Shown: positions 9,210 through 18,828, counted from the stretch's first letter. The stretch is 64,000 nt of DNA from Candidatus Poribacteria bacterium (GCA_021295735.1 JAGWBU010000021.1:24454-88453), one strand, 5' to 3'. Numbers and translations are program-made. The notes: generated from the sequence alone by a model not told the origin.

Positions 9210-10211
9210 CTACATATCATTGTTCCACTGAAGAATAACACCAAGCAGCCCAGGATTCCATTCCATAAGCAGTTGATACGCTTTCGGCGCATCGTGTCCA
9301 GACACTCGGTGACTAATCAGCAGTGCAACGATAAACCTTTTCTGTGCGATAAGCGATAACATCAAACGACTATCATCTTCACTCGTCCAGAAATTCGGAG
9401 CGGATTCTTGACGCGGGCGGATCGAATTGTGTGCGCCATAGAGAATAAGCCCTTTTTTGTGCACATCACGATAGAAATTGACGCTCGGTGTTTCCCCACG
9501 TGTACTCGCTAACAACACAACCCGCGCGCCCCAACCTGCAACATCTAAAGCAGTGCTGATTGCATCTGGATGTCCCGTAGCCTCAATAACAACTGCTGGA
9601 CCTTTGCCCATGGTTGCGCTGGATAACCTTTCGGAAAAATCTGTATCTTCAGGATTTAGTGTGTGGTCTGCGCCAATGCTTTTAGAAAGTTCAAGACGAC
9701 TATCGGTTAAATCTGCTGCAATTACTGGCACCGCCCCGCTCAACTTAGAGAGTTGCAAAGCAAGTAGTCCGATGAGTCCCTGTCCTAAAACTAACGTTGC
9801 TTCCCCCAATTCTATCCGTGCTTTTCGAACTCCTTGCAGTGCAATCGCGCTCAAATTAAAAAAGACCATCTCTTCAGCTGGCACATCAGACGATTCTACC
9901 TTTAGTAATCGATGCGGTGATGCGACAAAATGGCTGGTGTGCCCCTGCGTTGTGGCGACACGATCCCCTACCGTATATCCACTAACATTTTTGCCGACCT
10001 CTACCACTTTGCCTATATTACTGTAGCCTGGGCGCGATGGATATCCACCCCGTGCGTTCGGAAGTCCTAATAAAAATGCGCGTTCTGTGCCGGGACTGAT
10101 AAGCGTACATTCCGTTGCAACCAGAACTTCGTCATCTTTGACAGTAGGTAGATCAAACGCCTCAATATCAACTTTAGCGCGATCCGGCCAAATAACCCGT
10201 TGTCCTTTCAT
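9210..10211 (-). CDS. Medium-chain dehydrogenase/reductase (zinc-type alcohol dehydrogenase-like)
   Basis: This 333-residue MDR protein starts at ATG 10211 (MKGQRVIWPDRAKV), preceded by AAGGGG. A longer frame to 10286 would run through a transcription terminator. The N-terminal catalytic domain has the SPGTERAF and GYSNIGKVVEVG blocks. The Rossmann domain carries LVLGQGLIGLLALQLSK and binds NAD(P). The usual structural-zinc cysteine cluster is absent, as in BchC-like and related members that often act on sugars or polyols. The exact substrate is unknown. It is the first gene of a likely unit with EF-G. Confidence 0.88.
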   Translation of the reverse strand: MKGQRVIWPDRAKVDIEAFDLPTVKDDEVLVATECTLISPGTERAFLLGLPNARGGYPSRPGYSNIGKVVEVGKNVSGYTVGDRVATTQGHTSHFVASPHRLLKVESSDVPAEEMVFFNLSAIALQGVRKARIELGEATLVLGQGLIGLLALQLSKLSGAVPVIAADLTDSRLELSKSIGADHTLNPEDTDFSERLSSATMGKGPAVVIEATGHPDAISTALDVAGWGARVVLLASTRGETPSVNFYRDVHKKGLILYGAHNSIRPRQESAPNFWTSEDDSRLMLSLIAQKRFIVALLISHRVSGHDAPKAYQLLMEWNPGLLGVILQWNNDM

Positions 10212-10238
10212 CAAACTCAAACCCCTTAAAAAAATGAA

Positions 10239-10281
10239 GGATAGCCGTTTTTTCAGAAGTGTATCATAAAAACGACTATCC
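10239..10281 (-). terminator. Rho-independent terminator after htrA
   Basis: GGATAGTCGTTTTT pairs with AAAAAACGGCTATCC, giving a stem of about 14 bp with a 14-nt loop. The minus strand then reads TTCATTTTTTT. It lies between the HtrA stop and the dehydrogenase start and should separate the two transcripts. Confidence 0.75.
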
Positions 10282-10353
10282 CTCAAGTTTTAAATTTGCA
10301 AACAGAGACGAAACAATAACCGTCAGTGACGCCTACGTAGTTCGGCTCATGAA

Positions 10354-11940
10354 CTATCGATCTGACGTGCCTAAATTTAACGTAATATAACCTGTGCCTT
10401 CTCCGTCTGGGGATTTGACATAGAGAAGAATCCGAGTTTCCCTGTTATTTCTAATTTTGTTGAGAACATCTGCGTACTCTTTGAGGTCTTTAATTGGAGT
10501 GTATTCCATCTCTTGAATGAGGTAGCCAGGTTTGATACCCTTTTTCTTTGCTTCGCTGCCAGTTTCAACGCGTGTAACAACAACGCCTGTTTCATTTTCC
10601 GCGTATCCGTGGCGTAATGCATCGGCAGGAGTCAGGTCTCGGACGCGAAGCCCCGCAAATACTAACCCTTGTTCCTCTTCCGTGAGGGTTGCAAGTGTTT
10701 CTTCCGTGCGTTTACCCAGTTTAACGGTCAACTGTTTTTCTTTATTCCCACGCATAATTTCTACTTCAACAGATTTTCCAACTGCTGTTGCTGCGACGAC
10801 GTGTCTCAAGTGTGACATGTCTTCAATTTTTTGACCGTCAAACTTAAGAATTACATCACCACGTTGAATGTCGCCTTTTTCTGCGGGGCTACCTTCTCCG
10901 ATTCGTTCCACTAAAACACCATACGGTTCATCTAAGTTGAGTTTATCGGCTAAATCTTCGTCAACAACCCCCATTGAGATTCCAAGCCAACCGCGTTCAA
11001 CTTTTCCTTTTTCAATCAGGTCAGGCAAAATTTGTTGGGCAAGGTTACTTGGTAGCGCAAAGCCAAGACCTATATTCCCACTCATGAATCCATTAGTAGC
11101 AATATAGGCGTTAATACCTACCAATTCTCCGCGAATATTAATCAGCGCGCCACCGCTGTTGCCACGATTAATCGGCGCATCGGTTTGTATGAACTTCCCA
11201 TAAGCAGTGTATCCTGGGCGTTCCTTAGCGCTAACAATACCACGGGTTACAGTTTGTGAAAGGTTAAACGGAGTTCCAATTGCAATAACCCACTCACCGA
11301 CTTCAAGTGCGCCCGAATCCCCAAACGGCAGCACAGGTAAATCATTCGCATCAATTTTGATGACTGCCAAATCTGTTCCGCCACCACCATCCAAGGCAGC
11401 ATCACGTCCGACTAACGATGCCTCATATTTATTACCATCTGCCAGGGTAACAGTAATTTCATCCGCGCCTTCAATAACATGGTTATTGGTAAGGATATAG
11501 CCATCTTCACTGACAATCACACCGGAACCAATACCTTGAGTGGAACGGGGTGGTACTGGTTCACTTGGTGTACGCTCTCTAAAAAAGCGTTCAAACAAAT
11601 CATCACCAAATCTGCGTCTAAACTCTTCTCTATCCATTTCACCTGGTGGAAATACTTCTACTCTGGGAACCGTACGTTCAACTCTTTGTTGTGATGTAAC
11701 CTTAATTTGTACAACAGAAGGCTTTGTACGCTCAACTAAATTAATGAATGCGCGATTTGCGCGTTCTAAAGCCTGAAAATCTTCTAATTCTTTAGGTGTT
11801 TCATTCGTGTCACCAATTGCAGTCGGCACAACAAATTCGTCTGCGCCTTGATTAAATACAAATCCCGCTGCAACAGCAAGTCCAGCTAAGATTAAAAGTA
11901 GTGCCGCGCGTCTGCGAAGCATGTGTCTGAAATTTAACAT
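10354..11940 (-). CDS. HtrA/DegP family serine protease with two PDZ domains
   Basis: This 528-residue periplasmic protease/chaperone starts at ATG 11940, where GGAGG lies 8 nt upstream; the frame extends to 11970 but without a ribosome site. A membrane anchor or signal segment covers residues 10-28 (RRAALLLILAGLAVAAGF). The catalytic triad is His154 (TNNHVIEG), Asp190 (TDLAVIKI) and Ser262 (RGNSGGAL). Two PDZ domains follow, near 330-420 and 440-520. A GGGG insert precedes the catalytic Asp. Proteins of this type degrade or refold damaged envelope proteins. The gene stands alone, bounded by a terminator downstream. Confidence 0.95.
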   Translation of the reverse strand: MLNFRHMLRRRAALLLILAGLAVAAGFVFNQGADEFVVPTAIGDTNETPKELEDFQALERANRAFINLVERTKPSVVQIKVTSQQRVERTVPRVEVFPPGEMDREEFRRRFGDDLFERFFRERTPSEPVPPRSTQGIGSGVIVSEDGYILTNNHVIEGADEITVTLADGNKYEASLVGRDAALDGGGGTDLAVIKIDANDLPVLPFGDSGALEVGEWVIAIGTPFNLSQTVTRGIVSAKERPGYTAYGKFIQTDAPINRGNSGGALINIRGELVGINAYIATNGFMSGNIGLGFALPSNLAQQILPDLIEKGKVERGWLGISMGVVDEDLADKLNLDEPYGVLVERIGEGSPAEKGDIQRGDVILKFDGQKIEDMSHLRHVVAATAVGKSVEVEIMRGNKEKQLTVKLGKRTEETLATLTEEEQGLVFAGLRVRDLTPADALRHGYAENETGVVVTRVETGSEAKKKGIKPGYLIQEMEYTPIKDLKEYADVLNKIRNNRETRILLYVKSPDGEGTGYITLNLGTSDR

Positions 11941-12065
11941 GGTATAAAACCTCCAGTTATTTTTTACCAAGCCAAGTGGGCTTTTAGATTTTTTTGGTGT
12001 CTACGCCTAAAGACACACCTATTAAGAAATAAAGTTGCAAAAAAAATTGCGCGTAAAAATTAAGA

Positions 12066-12422
12066 CTACTCACCGCGGGAAATTTTGTCCACATGCTCAC
12101 GGACAATATATTCGGGACAGGACTTGATAAATAACCATGCGCCCGGTACCAAAATAATCAATGCTCCAATAACAATATCGTCAAAACGCCCCGCGAACAG
12201 CGGCAGAAAATCAAATATAAGATCAAAAGGAAAAACAAGGTAGGCAATCGCAAAGACACCTGCAAGAATTTCTGCGATAACCAGAATCGCCTTCCGATAG
12301 ACTGGCACACGTTCATCACGGAAAAGACGCATCGTCAACCGAATGAAGTTCGGAAAATGGAGAAAGATACGTAGAAAACGAAATATACCTCGTCCTCTAC
12401 TGCCAAAGAAAAAAGGATTCAT
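12066..12422 (-). CDS. DUF1232 small membrane protein
   Basis: This 118-residue protein contains the DUF1232 motif (AIAYLVFPFDLIFDFLPLFAG, then RFDDIVIGALIILVPGAWLF), which gives two membrane-embedded helices around a polar DDIV turn. Its role is unknown; family members are small membrane proteins. The N-terminus is rich in Arg and Phe. The gene starts 125 bp upstream of htrA on the same strand and may share its transcript. Confidence 0.85.
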   Translation of the reverse strand: MNPFFFGSRGRGIFRFLRIFLHFPNFIRLTMRLFRDERVPVYRKAILVIAEILAGVFAIAYLVFPFDLIFDFLPLFAGRFDDIVIGALIILVPGAWLFIKSCPEYIVREHVDKISRGE

Positions 12423-12600
12423 GATATGTTAAGTTTATCAAAATTCATGGTTTATGTGCAAATTATTTTATTTTCATTGACAGGGCATTCAATTTTGGCT
12501 TATTACCCGTTTTAGTCGAAAAGTCGCTAACTGGAGGTCGTTTCTACAGCTATCCGAATTGTTTGCGTTTTTCTTGTCATTTCATTAGAATCATCTTCTT

Positions 12601-12647
12601 AAAAAGTTACCATACGGTAACTTTTTTCATACCGTGGTAACTTTTTT
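12601..12647. other. Hairpin with two alternative right arms
   Basis: AAAAAGTTACC (12601-12611) can pair with GGTAACTTTTTT at 12616-12627 or with the identical GGTAACTTTTTT at 12636-12647. The first fold looks like a bidirectional terminator. No adjacent gene is close enough to make the purpose clear. Confidence 0.6.
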
Positions 12648-12760
12648 AGATTCGCTCTAAACCCAGTCTCTGATTATATTTAGAATAGTTTTCTTATTGT
12701 GACATTAATTTTTTATTTTGATTAAGCCAACTTTCACGATTTTTGCAATAATTATGACTA

Positions 12761-12896
12761 ATACCAAATTACCCTAAATCGTAGGGGCGGGTCTCTGTGC
12801 CCGCCCTTACCATCGGCAATGAAAACAATGCAATTGCAGAATTCTGAATTATCAGCGCGTTTACATGAAGATTAAGAGATAAATTGGGTAATTTCA
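12761..12896. repeat. Family B MITE-like element (ATACC ends), copy 1
   Basis: The left end ATACCAAATTACCC and the right end GGGTAATTTCAT form an imperfect inverted repeat around about 136 bp. The interior holds the palindrome GGGCGGGTCTCTGTGCCCGCCC. The right end has diverged from the consensus GGTAT seen in the copies at 34985 and 48077. Confidence 0.5.
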
Positions 12897-13324
12897 TAGA
12901 GATGCTTGGTGCGGTTAGGAAACCGCACTTACCGCGATTGAGGGAACTGGCATTATCTGATTAAATACTTAAACTTCATCAAAACGCGCCTACCACTTGT
13001 GCGTAAGTCCTAAAGTAATTTCAACATTCTCTCGTAGAGGTTGTGCTTCAGATTTCTGGTCTGGTTGTTATGCGTTTAGGGATTGGTTTGTTTTTTCATG
13101 CTGATATTATACCTTGTTCTGTGTGGTGATCAGAGATCTTTGTAGTTTGCGGACAATAGATATCCAATATATTTCCAATAAGTTTGCAGAAAAAGTTGGG
13201 GATAGACGCGTTTTTGAATATCTGATGAGCGTGGGTTTTGTTTTCAGCATGGCGGTTGACGTGGATTTTTGGTAAGGAAGAAATTATTGGAGAATTGAAT
13301 GGTTCTGATTCCATTGAATTTGTC

Positions 13325-13353
13325 TTGACATCTGTTCCTCTTGGGAGTATACT
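13325..13353 (+). promoter_or_regulatory. Promoter upstream of the TIM-barrel isomerase gene
   Basis: TTGACA (13325-13330) and TATACT (13348-13353) are spaced by 17 bp. The transcript would run about 165 nt to the ATG at 13525, through the core repeat at 13429. Confidence 0.55.
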
Positions 13354-13428
13354 ACCACAAATAATACCATTTCTGAAAATAAGACTTCATTATGAGATTA
13401 TAGGTTCACACTGAGGTGAAGAATGTCC

Positions 13429-13459
13429 GAGGCGCAATGAATTGCGCGACTACAAACGC
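13429..13459. repeat. Core repeat GAGGCGCAATGAATTGCGCGAC, solo copy
   Basis: This copy of the 31-bp core found inside the family A elements is preceded by GAATGTCC, a remnant of an element end. The GCGCAATGAATTGCGC part is an almost perfect palindrome. Other copies are at 3047, 5273, 19412 and 45731. Confidence 0.75.
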
Positions 13460-13524
13460 GTTTTTGTTAATGAAAGGCGATCAATTAGAAACGATATAAC
13501 ATATTACATACAGAAGGAAAAATT

Positions 13525-14289
13525 ATGGCAACACAACTTGCAGCACAACTTTATACTTTGAGAGAATTCACCAAAACCGAATCCGATATTGCGGAAACCA
13601 TGAAAAAGGTCCGGCAACTCGGTTACGAGGCGGTTCAATGTTCAGCACTTGGTCCGATTGAACCTGAAGCACTGAAAAAGATTGTTGACAACGAAGGCAT
13701 CGCGATCTGCGCGACACATACCAGTTATGCACGGATGCAGGATGAGCCGCAGGCAATTATTGATGAACATCAATTGTGGGGATGTAAGCACGCAGCAATA
13801 GGCGGACTCCCCGGTGAATATCGCAGCACAGAAGGTTATGCAAAATTTGCAAAAGAAGCTTCCGAAGTTGCAGCACGACTTGCTGAAGGCGGTTTAACCT
13901 TTTCCTATCACAACCACAGTTTTGAGTTGGAACGTTATAATGGACGCACAGGGTTGCAAATTTTATATGAGGAAAGCGACCCGAAATATTTTAATAGTGA
14001 AATTGATACCTATTGGATTCAGCACGGTGGAGGTGATCCTGCTGAATGGATTCGCAAGTTAAAGGGGCGGGCGCATATCGTTCATCTTAAAGATATGGCA
14101 GTTGTAGGAAACTCACAACGATATGCAGAAGTCGGTGAAGGTAACCTCAATTGGACTGCTATCTTGGATGCGTGTGAGGACGCCGAAGTTGAATGGTATA
14201 TTGTTGAACAGGATTCCTGCTATGAACGCGACCCATTTGAAAGTTTAGGTATCAGTCTTAAAAACTTGCAAGCGATGGGGCTTTCTTAA
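13525..14289 (+). CDS. Sugar phosphate isomerase/epimerase family protein (xylose isomerase-like TIM barrel)
   Basis: This 254-residue protein of the AP-endonuclease-2/xylose-isomerase-like superfamily begins at ATG 13525 after AGAAGGA. Typical strand-end motifs are visible: AAQLYTLREF, YEAVQCSAL, FSYHNHSFE (with metal-binding His and Glu), EIDTYWIQHGG, HIVHLKDM and WYIVEQD. Family members isomerise or epimerise sugars and inositols with a divalent metal. The substrate cannot be assigned. It is monocistronic, with a promoter 170 bp upstream and a strong terminator 20 bp downstream. Confidence 0.92.
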   Translation: MATQLAAQLYTLREFTKTESDIAETMKKVRQLGYEAVQCSALGPIEPEALKKIVDNEGIAICATHTSYARMQDEPQAIIDEHQLWGCKHAAIGGLPGEYRSTEGYAKFAKEASEVAARLAEGGLTFSYHNHSFELERYNGRTGLQILYEESDPKYFNSEIDTYWIQHGGGDPAEWIRKLKGRAHIVHLKDMAVVGNSQRYAEVGEGNLNWTAILDACEDAEVEWYIVEQDSCYERDPFESLGISLKNLQAMGLS

Positions 14290-14311
14290 CGCAAAACGCT
14301 GAAATTATAAA

Positions 14312-14359
14312 AACTTGGCAGAGCATTTAACGATTTTGATGTTCTGTCAAGTTTTTTTT
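14312..14359 (+). terminator. Rho-independent terminator of the isomerase gene
   Basis: ACTTGGCAGAGCAT pairs with ATGTTCTGTCAAGT across a 12-nt loop, and a run of eight T follows. It insulates the isomerase gene from the R-M locus. Confidence 0.88.
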
Positions 14360-14400
14360 GCAATTGCTTTCAAATGACTTGATCGCGATATATATTAACC

Positions 14401-14429
14401 TTGACAACTTCCCTATTTCATGGCAAAAT
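14401..14429 (+). promoter_or_regulatory. Possible promoter of the hsdM-like gene
   Basis: TTGACA (14401-14406) is a perfect -35 box; CAAAAT (14424-14429), 17 bp later, is a weaker -10 box. It lies 30 bp before the ATG at 14460. Confidence 0.45.
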
Positions 14430-14459
14430 CCTACCTAAAAAAACAAACGGAGAAACATA

Positions 14460-16553
14460 ATGGCACAATCCGATATCCTTCAAACCATCCTCAAAGATAG
14501 CAACTACCACCTTGACCTCTTCAACGAATCCGAAGTCCAGGATTTACGCCAAAAGGTGGAAGGCAGCGAGAAACCTGGGATTTACTGTGATGTTCGGCGG
14601 AAAGCGGTTCAGCTAAAACCGGAGGAGGTTGTCCGTCAACTTTATGCAGCACGACTTCTCAAACAATATCGTTACGACAAAGATCGTGTCCGATTTGAAC
14701 ACTCTGTTAACTTCGGTAGAGAAAAGAAACGTGCCGATATTGTTATCCTTGACAAAGACCGCCCTGATACGCCCTTCATCATCGTTGAGGTAAAGAAGCC
14801 GAAACTTCAGGATAGTAAAGACCAACTCCGTTCCTACTGCAACGCGACCGGCGCGCCCATCGCTGTATGGACAAACGGACAGCAGATTTCACATTACCAC
14901 CGAAAAGACCCGAATTACTTTGAAGAAATTACCGATATTCCCAACGCTGATCAAACCCTCGCCGACATTCTCAATGAACGGTTTACCCTCAAAGACCTCA
15001 TTATCAAGGATAAACTCGCAGCGGAGCGAAAATCCCTAAAAGATATTATTCTGGAATTAGAGGATGAGGTGCTGGCAAACGCAGGTGTAGATGTTTTTGA
15101 AGAAGTTTTTAAACTCATCTTTACCAAATTGCATGACGAATTTGAGAGTCGTTCCGATAAAGAATATATCAACCGCATTTTGAGGCGGGAAATCAACACA
15201 GTTGTTCAGGAATCTACCGAACCTTACGGCTCCAGAGGTGCAGATTATGAGACTATCAAGAAAGTGGTTGAAGCGATACCCGATGACGATATGGAACGCG
15301 CGATGGAGTTTAGAAATACGGGGCAAACGGATAGCGAACTGAAGTCAAAAATTCAGCACCTTTTCAATAACGCAAAAAATCAGTGGAGAGGTGTTTTCCC
15401 AGAATATTCGGAGTTTGAACTTTCGGATACACATTTGGCAGTCTGTGTCTCAAGTCTGCAAGATGTCAAGTTGTTTAACTCTAATCTGCAGGTTGTTGAC
15501 GAAGCGTTTGAGTATCTCGTCAGTAAGTCTGCCAAAGGTGAAAAGGGGCAATACTTTACGCCACGGCACGTGATTGATATGTGTGTCAAAATGCTCAACC
15601 CAAAGCGCGGTGAGTATATGATTGACACCGCCTCTGGCAGTTGTGGTTTTCCTGTGCATACCTTTTTTCAAGTTACAGGTTCACCTTTCACCAACGCAGA
15701 AATGTCCACACCTGACAAGCAGTATGTGCGTGATAATATATTCGGTATTGACTTTGACTAAAAGACGGTACGGGTGGCACGAACACTAAACCTGATTGCA
15801 GGTGATGGTGAGTCCAACGTTTTACACCTCAACACACTTGACTATGAACGTTGGCTCGACAGAACTGAGAAAGATCGCGTATGGATAATGACTTATGGCA
15901 GAGGGTTCGATCGACTCAAAGCGTTAAGGGCGGAAAGAGACCAAAATAGACTATTCAATTTTGATATTCTGATGGCAAATCCGCCTTTTGCAGGGGATAT
16001 TAAAGAAAACCGTCTCCTCCACCAATACACCCTCGGCTTTAAAGGAGACGGTAAGGCGCAAAGCAAAGTGGGTAGGGATATTCTATTTATTGAGCGCAAT
16101 TTAGACTTTCTTAAACCCGGTGGCAGAATGGCAATTGTGCTACCACAAGGTAGATTCAATAACATATCCGACAAGTACGTCCGTGATTTTATCGCTGAGC
16201 AAGCGCGCATCTTAGCGATCGTGGGTTTGGATACCAATACCTTCAAACCGCATACTGGCACCAAAACAAGCGTTCTCTTTCTACAGAAATGGAACGATGA
16301 TCCAGACCAAGGACCGCTCTGTCCGAAAGTTGAGGACTACCCAACCTTTTTTGCTGTTTCCGAAAAAGGTGGCAAGGATAATTCTGGCGATTATGTGTTC
16401 CTTCAAAACGAAAATGGGCAGTACAAGTTGGACGAAAACGGGCACCTGATTGTTGAACACGATCTACACAATCACAATGGCGAACTACCAGATGGGATTG
16501 CCGAAGTTTTTATTGCATGGGCAAAGGGAGAAAGTTTAAGTTTTTGGCAGTAA
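14460..16553 (+). pseudogene. Type I R-M methyltransferase with N-terminal HSDR_N nuclease-like domain, nonsense-interrupted
   Basis: One frame of 698 codons is broken only by TAA at 15759-15761, giving pieces 14460-15761 (433 aa) and 15774-16553. The joint reads NIFGIDFD-stop-KTVRVARTLNL; relatives have EK here, so GAA has probably become TAA. Residues 60-155 resemble the HSDR_N domain, with PD-(D/E)XK-like residues in RADIVILDK and FIIVEVKKPK. The N6-adenine methylase part has KGQYFTPRHVID, the SAM-binding DTASGSCGF (389-397) and catalytic NPPF (507-510 of the joined protein). A full enzyme would methylate DNA with an HsdS partner. No hsdR is seen in the window. Readthrough cannot be excluded. 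Confidence 0.88.
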
Positions 16554-16622
16554 TAACCTGAATTAAATCCCTTGATAAGGGGCAGGACCCTATAGCGATA
16601 GCGTATGGGGAGTGGGAATCAA

Positions 16623-16649
16623 CACTAAATACGCATTTGGTATTTAGTG
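16623..16649. other. Perfect 10-bp stem hairpin
   Basis: CACTAAATAC pairs with GTATTTAGTG around a 7-nt loop (GCATTTG). It sits between the convergent hsdM remnant and the coiled-coil gene. It has no U-run, so it resembles a repeat palindrome more than a terminator. Confidence 0.65.
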
Positions 16650-16669
16650 GGTTAAAATTCAACAGTAGA

Positions 16670-17050
16670 TCAGAACGCTTTTAGGAGAGCAATAAGAACA
16701 CCAAGTACAGCAAGTCCAGCTGTCACCGTCCATTGAAGCGTCTTAATCCCTGCCTCCAGGCGATCCAGACGTTGTCCATTAGACCGAACCTCATCGCGTA
16801 GCGAGTCTAAATCCGCTTTATCAGCTTTTTGGTCTAATTTTTCATTAACAGACTTCAGTTCTGTCTTAACATCGTTGACATCTGCCTTGAGTTCTGTCTT
16901 AACGGCCTTGAGTTCTGCCTTAACGTCGCTGACATCTATCTTATCGGCTTTTTCGTTTATGACATGATCCGCGCGTCCCTCAAGCCGCTCCAATCGGACA
17001 CCTATCTCTTTGAGTGTCTGTAATAATAATTCGTTGAAATGATCTGACAT
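16670..17050 (-). CDS. Coiled-coil protein with C-terminal membrane anchor (DUF1640-like)
   Basis: This 126-residue protein has residues 10-100 in heptads rich in Lys, Glu, Asp, Val and Leu (KADKIDVSDVKAELK, VKTELKADVNDVKTEL), a long coiled coil. A hydrophobic segment at 106-123 (WTVTAGLAVLGVLIALL) should insert in the membrane. Internal DNA repeats near 16857-16925 encode the repeated TELK units. The layout resembles small DUF1640-like proteins. It lies in reverse orientation between the M and S genes of the R-M locus, a place where such ORFs are often found. The SD GGAGGG precedes the ATG. Its function is unknown. Confidence 0.75.
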   Translation of the reverse strand: MSDHFNELLLQTLKEIGVRLERLEGRADHVINEKADKIDVSDVKAELKAVKTELKADVNDVKTELKSVNEKLDQKADKADLDSLRDEVRSNGQRLDRLEAGIKTLQWTVTAGLAVLGVLIALLKAF

Positions 17051-17121
17051 CAGAACCCTCCTACATTGTAGGATAACAGAAATTCGTGGTGGATGTCAAG
17101 CAATTATTAGGAATATTAATA

Positions 17122-18518
17122 ATGCAGTATTCAATCGTTAATTTTAGTGAAGTAAATTTGCACAAAGATAAGAGGTTAGATGCAGATCATTACCATCCCT
17201 ACCATTTGGAAAATCTTAGAAAATTTGAGAACAAGTCACAACCACTCTCTGAATATATCACACATATATCTGGCGGTGCAACACCTCTTGGAGCGGTTTA
17301 CCCAGAAGAAGGCGTCCCTTTTCTGAGAGTACAAAATATAATGCCAAACTACATCTCAGCCGCAGGCATAAAATATTTATCCCTTCTCAAAACCAAGAAA
17401 TCATAAGAAGCCAATTAAAGAAAGACGATGTTTTACTGACTATCACAGGCGTTTCCTATGGAAAATCCGCAGTTGTGACAGATGAGTTTGTCGGTGCAAA
17501 TATTAATCAACATTCCGTAAAAATGACGGTTAGAAATATCTCACCTTATTTTTTGTCTACCTTCCTAAACTGTAAATACGGGTATTCACAATCTACAAGG
17601 CACGTAGTAGGAATTACACGTCCCGCTTTAGATTATTCAGCTATAAAGTCTTTTTTAGTCCCAGAATTAGATGGAAAATTCCAAGAAACAGTAGCGAAAT
17701 ACTGCACTCAAGCAGAGAAATTAAGAACAGATTCTAAACAACGTTATACCGATGCACAAACCCTCCTCCTCTCCGAACTCGGGCTCACCGACTGGCAACC
17801 AAAGCAACAGTTAACCTTTGTTAAAAACTTTTCAGACATGGAATCCGCTGGACGTATTGACGCTGATTATTTTCAACCGAAATATGATGAAATCGTCAAC
17901 GCTATTAGAGATTATCCGGACGGTTGGGATACGTTAGAAAAACTGGCGCGCTTGAAAGATAGTAAATTCAACCCTGAGGTCGAGACTGAATACAAATACA
18001 TTGAACTTTCAAACATCGGTAGTAATGGTGAGGTAACAGATTGTATGGTTGAATTAGGACAAGATTTATCGACCAGAGCGCGGCGCAAGGTAACCGCAGG
18101 AGATGTTATTATTTCATCTGTTGAGGGTTCATTGGATAGTATCGCCTTGATAACTGAAGAATATGATAGTGCGTTATGTTCAACTGGATTTCATGTTATC
18201 CAATCAGATGTGCTTAAATCCGAAGTTTTACTCGTGCTTTTGAAAAGCATTGTCGGGCAGTTACAACTTAAAAAAGGTTGTAGTGGAACAATCCTAACTG
18301 CTATTAACAAGGAAGAATTTAGTAAGATTGTCGTCCCAAAAATTAGAGAAGAGAAACAAATTGAGATTCAAGAAAAGGTGCTTGAATCCTTCAACGGACG
18401 CAAGCGTGCCAAAAACCTCTTGGAATATGCTAAACGTGCAGTTGAAATTGCTATTGAACAGGACGAACAGGCTGCTATTGATTGGTTGGAATCTGTTTCA
18501 CAGGTGCCAGATGCTTAG
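17122..18518 (+). pseudogene. Type I R-M specificity subunit HsdS, frameshifted
   Basis: Two frames make one HsdS. The 5' part (ATG 17122, MQYSIVNFSEV) runs to the stop at 17404-17406. The 3' part continues in another frame (SQNQEIIRSQLKKDDVLLTIT) to 18518. The shift lies near 17370-17385, in AAATATTTATCCC. The protein has two target-recognition domains: one ends near LDYSAIKSFLVPEL, the other begins SAGRIDADYFQPKYDE and ends INKEEFSKIVVPKI. Each is followed by a coiled-coil spacer. It would direct the M subunit to a bipartite site. The 3' end overlaps the antitoxin gene on the other strand by 44 bp. Both M and S being broken means the system is dead or dependent on recoding. Confidence 0.88.
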
Positions 18519-18828
18519 CGTGTGTCCCTTCAATCACCAGAGGATTCTTAAGAGCGTTCAACAAAGAGCTGAACGTATCTAATAATCGTGTAGCATCCTC
18601 ATTAGAGAACATATTTAAAAGCGTTTCGGTATCAATACCAGTTCGTTTGCAAATTTCAACAACTCCACCTTGTGATTCTATAAAGACCCGAAGCTCCTTC
18701 AGGAAGAAGGGCAGATCGCCATCAGCATGGTATTCTTCCAATGTCAATTGGAGATAGTTAATTGCTGCCTCCGGATCATCAGCAAGTCTTCTAATTTGAT
18801 ACTCGCGCCAGCTCCCCATTTCTCTCAT
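18475..18828 (-). CDS. HigA-like antitoxin (addiction module antidote, HTH)
   Basis: This 117-residue protein resembles the antidote partner of RelE/HigB-type toxins. Opening MREMGSWREYQIRRLADDPE, then AAINYLQLTLEEYHADGDLPFFLKELRVFI, and a helix-turn-helix around VEICKRTGIDTETLLNMFSN are the family layout. It would bind the toxin and repress the shared promoter. Its ATG (18828) overlaps the toxin's ancestral TGA as ATGA, the usual toxin-first coupling. Its C-terminus runs 44 bp into the hsdS end on the other strand, so the tail may be an extension. Confidence 0.85.
   Translation of the reverse strand: MREMGSWREYQIRRLADDPEAAINYLQLTLEEYHADGDLPFFLKELRVFIESQGGVVEICKRTGIDTETLLNMFSNEDATRLLDTFSSLLNALKNPLVIEGTHAKHLAPVKQIPTNQ

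Larger units (their letters stand above)
12423..13524. other. Long intergenic region with hairpins and repeats
   Basis: About 1.1 kb has no credible gene. It contains a three-armed hairpin (12601-12647), a family B element (12761-12896) whose interior has the palindrome GGGCGGG...CCCGCCC, a GCGGTTAGGAAACCGC palindrome near 12911, a promoter (13325-13353) and one copy of the core repeat (13429-13459). Confidence 0.6.

Noticed and set aside
13096..13314. 72-codon minus-strand frame
   Set aside because: No ribosome site, low-complexity AT-rich context and no recognisable domain; it lies in a repeat-rich intergenic region.
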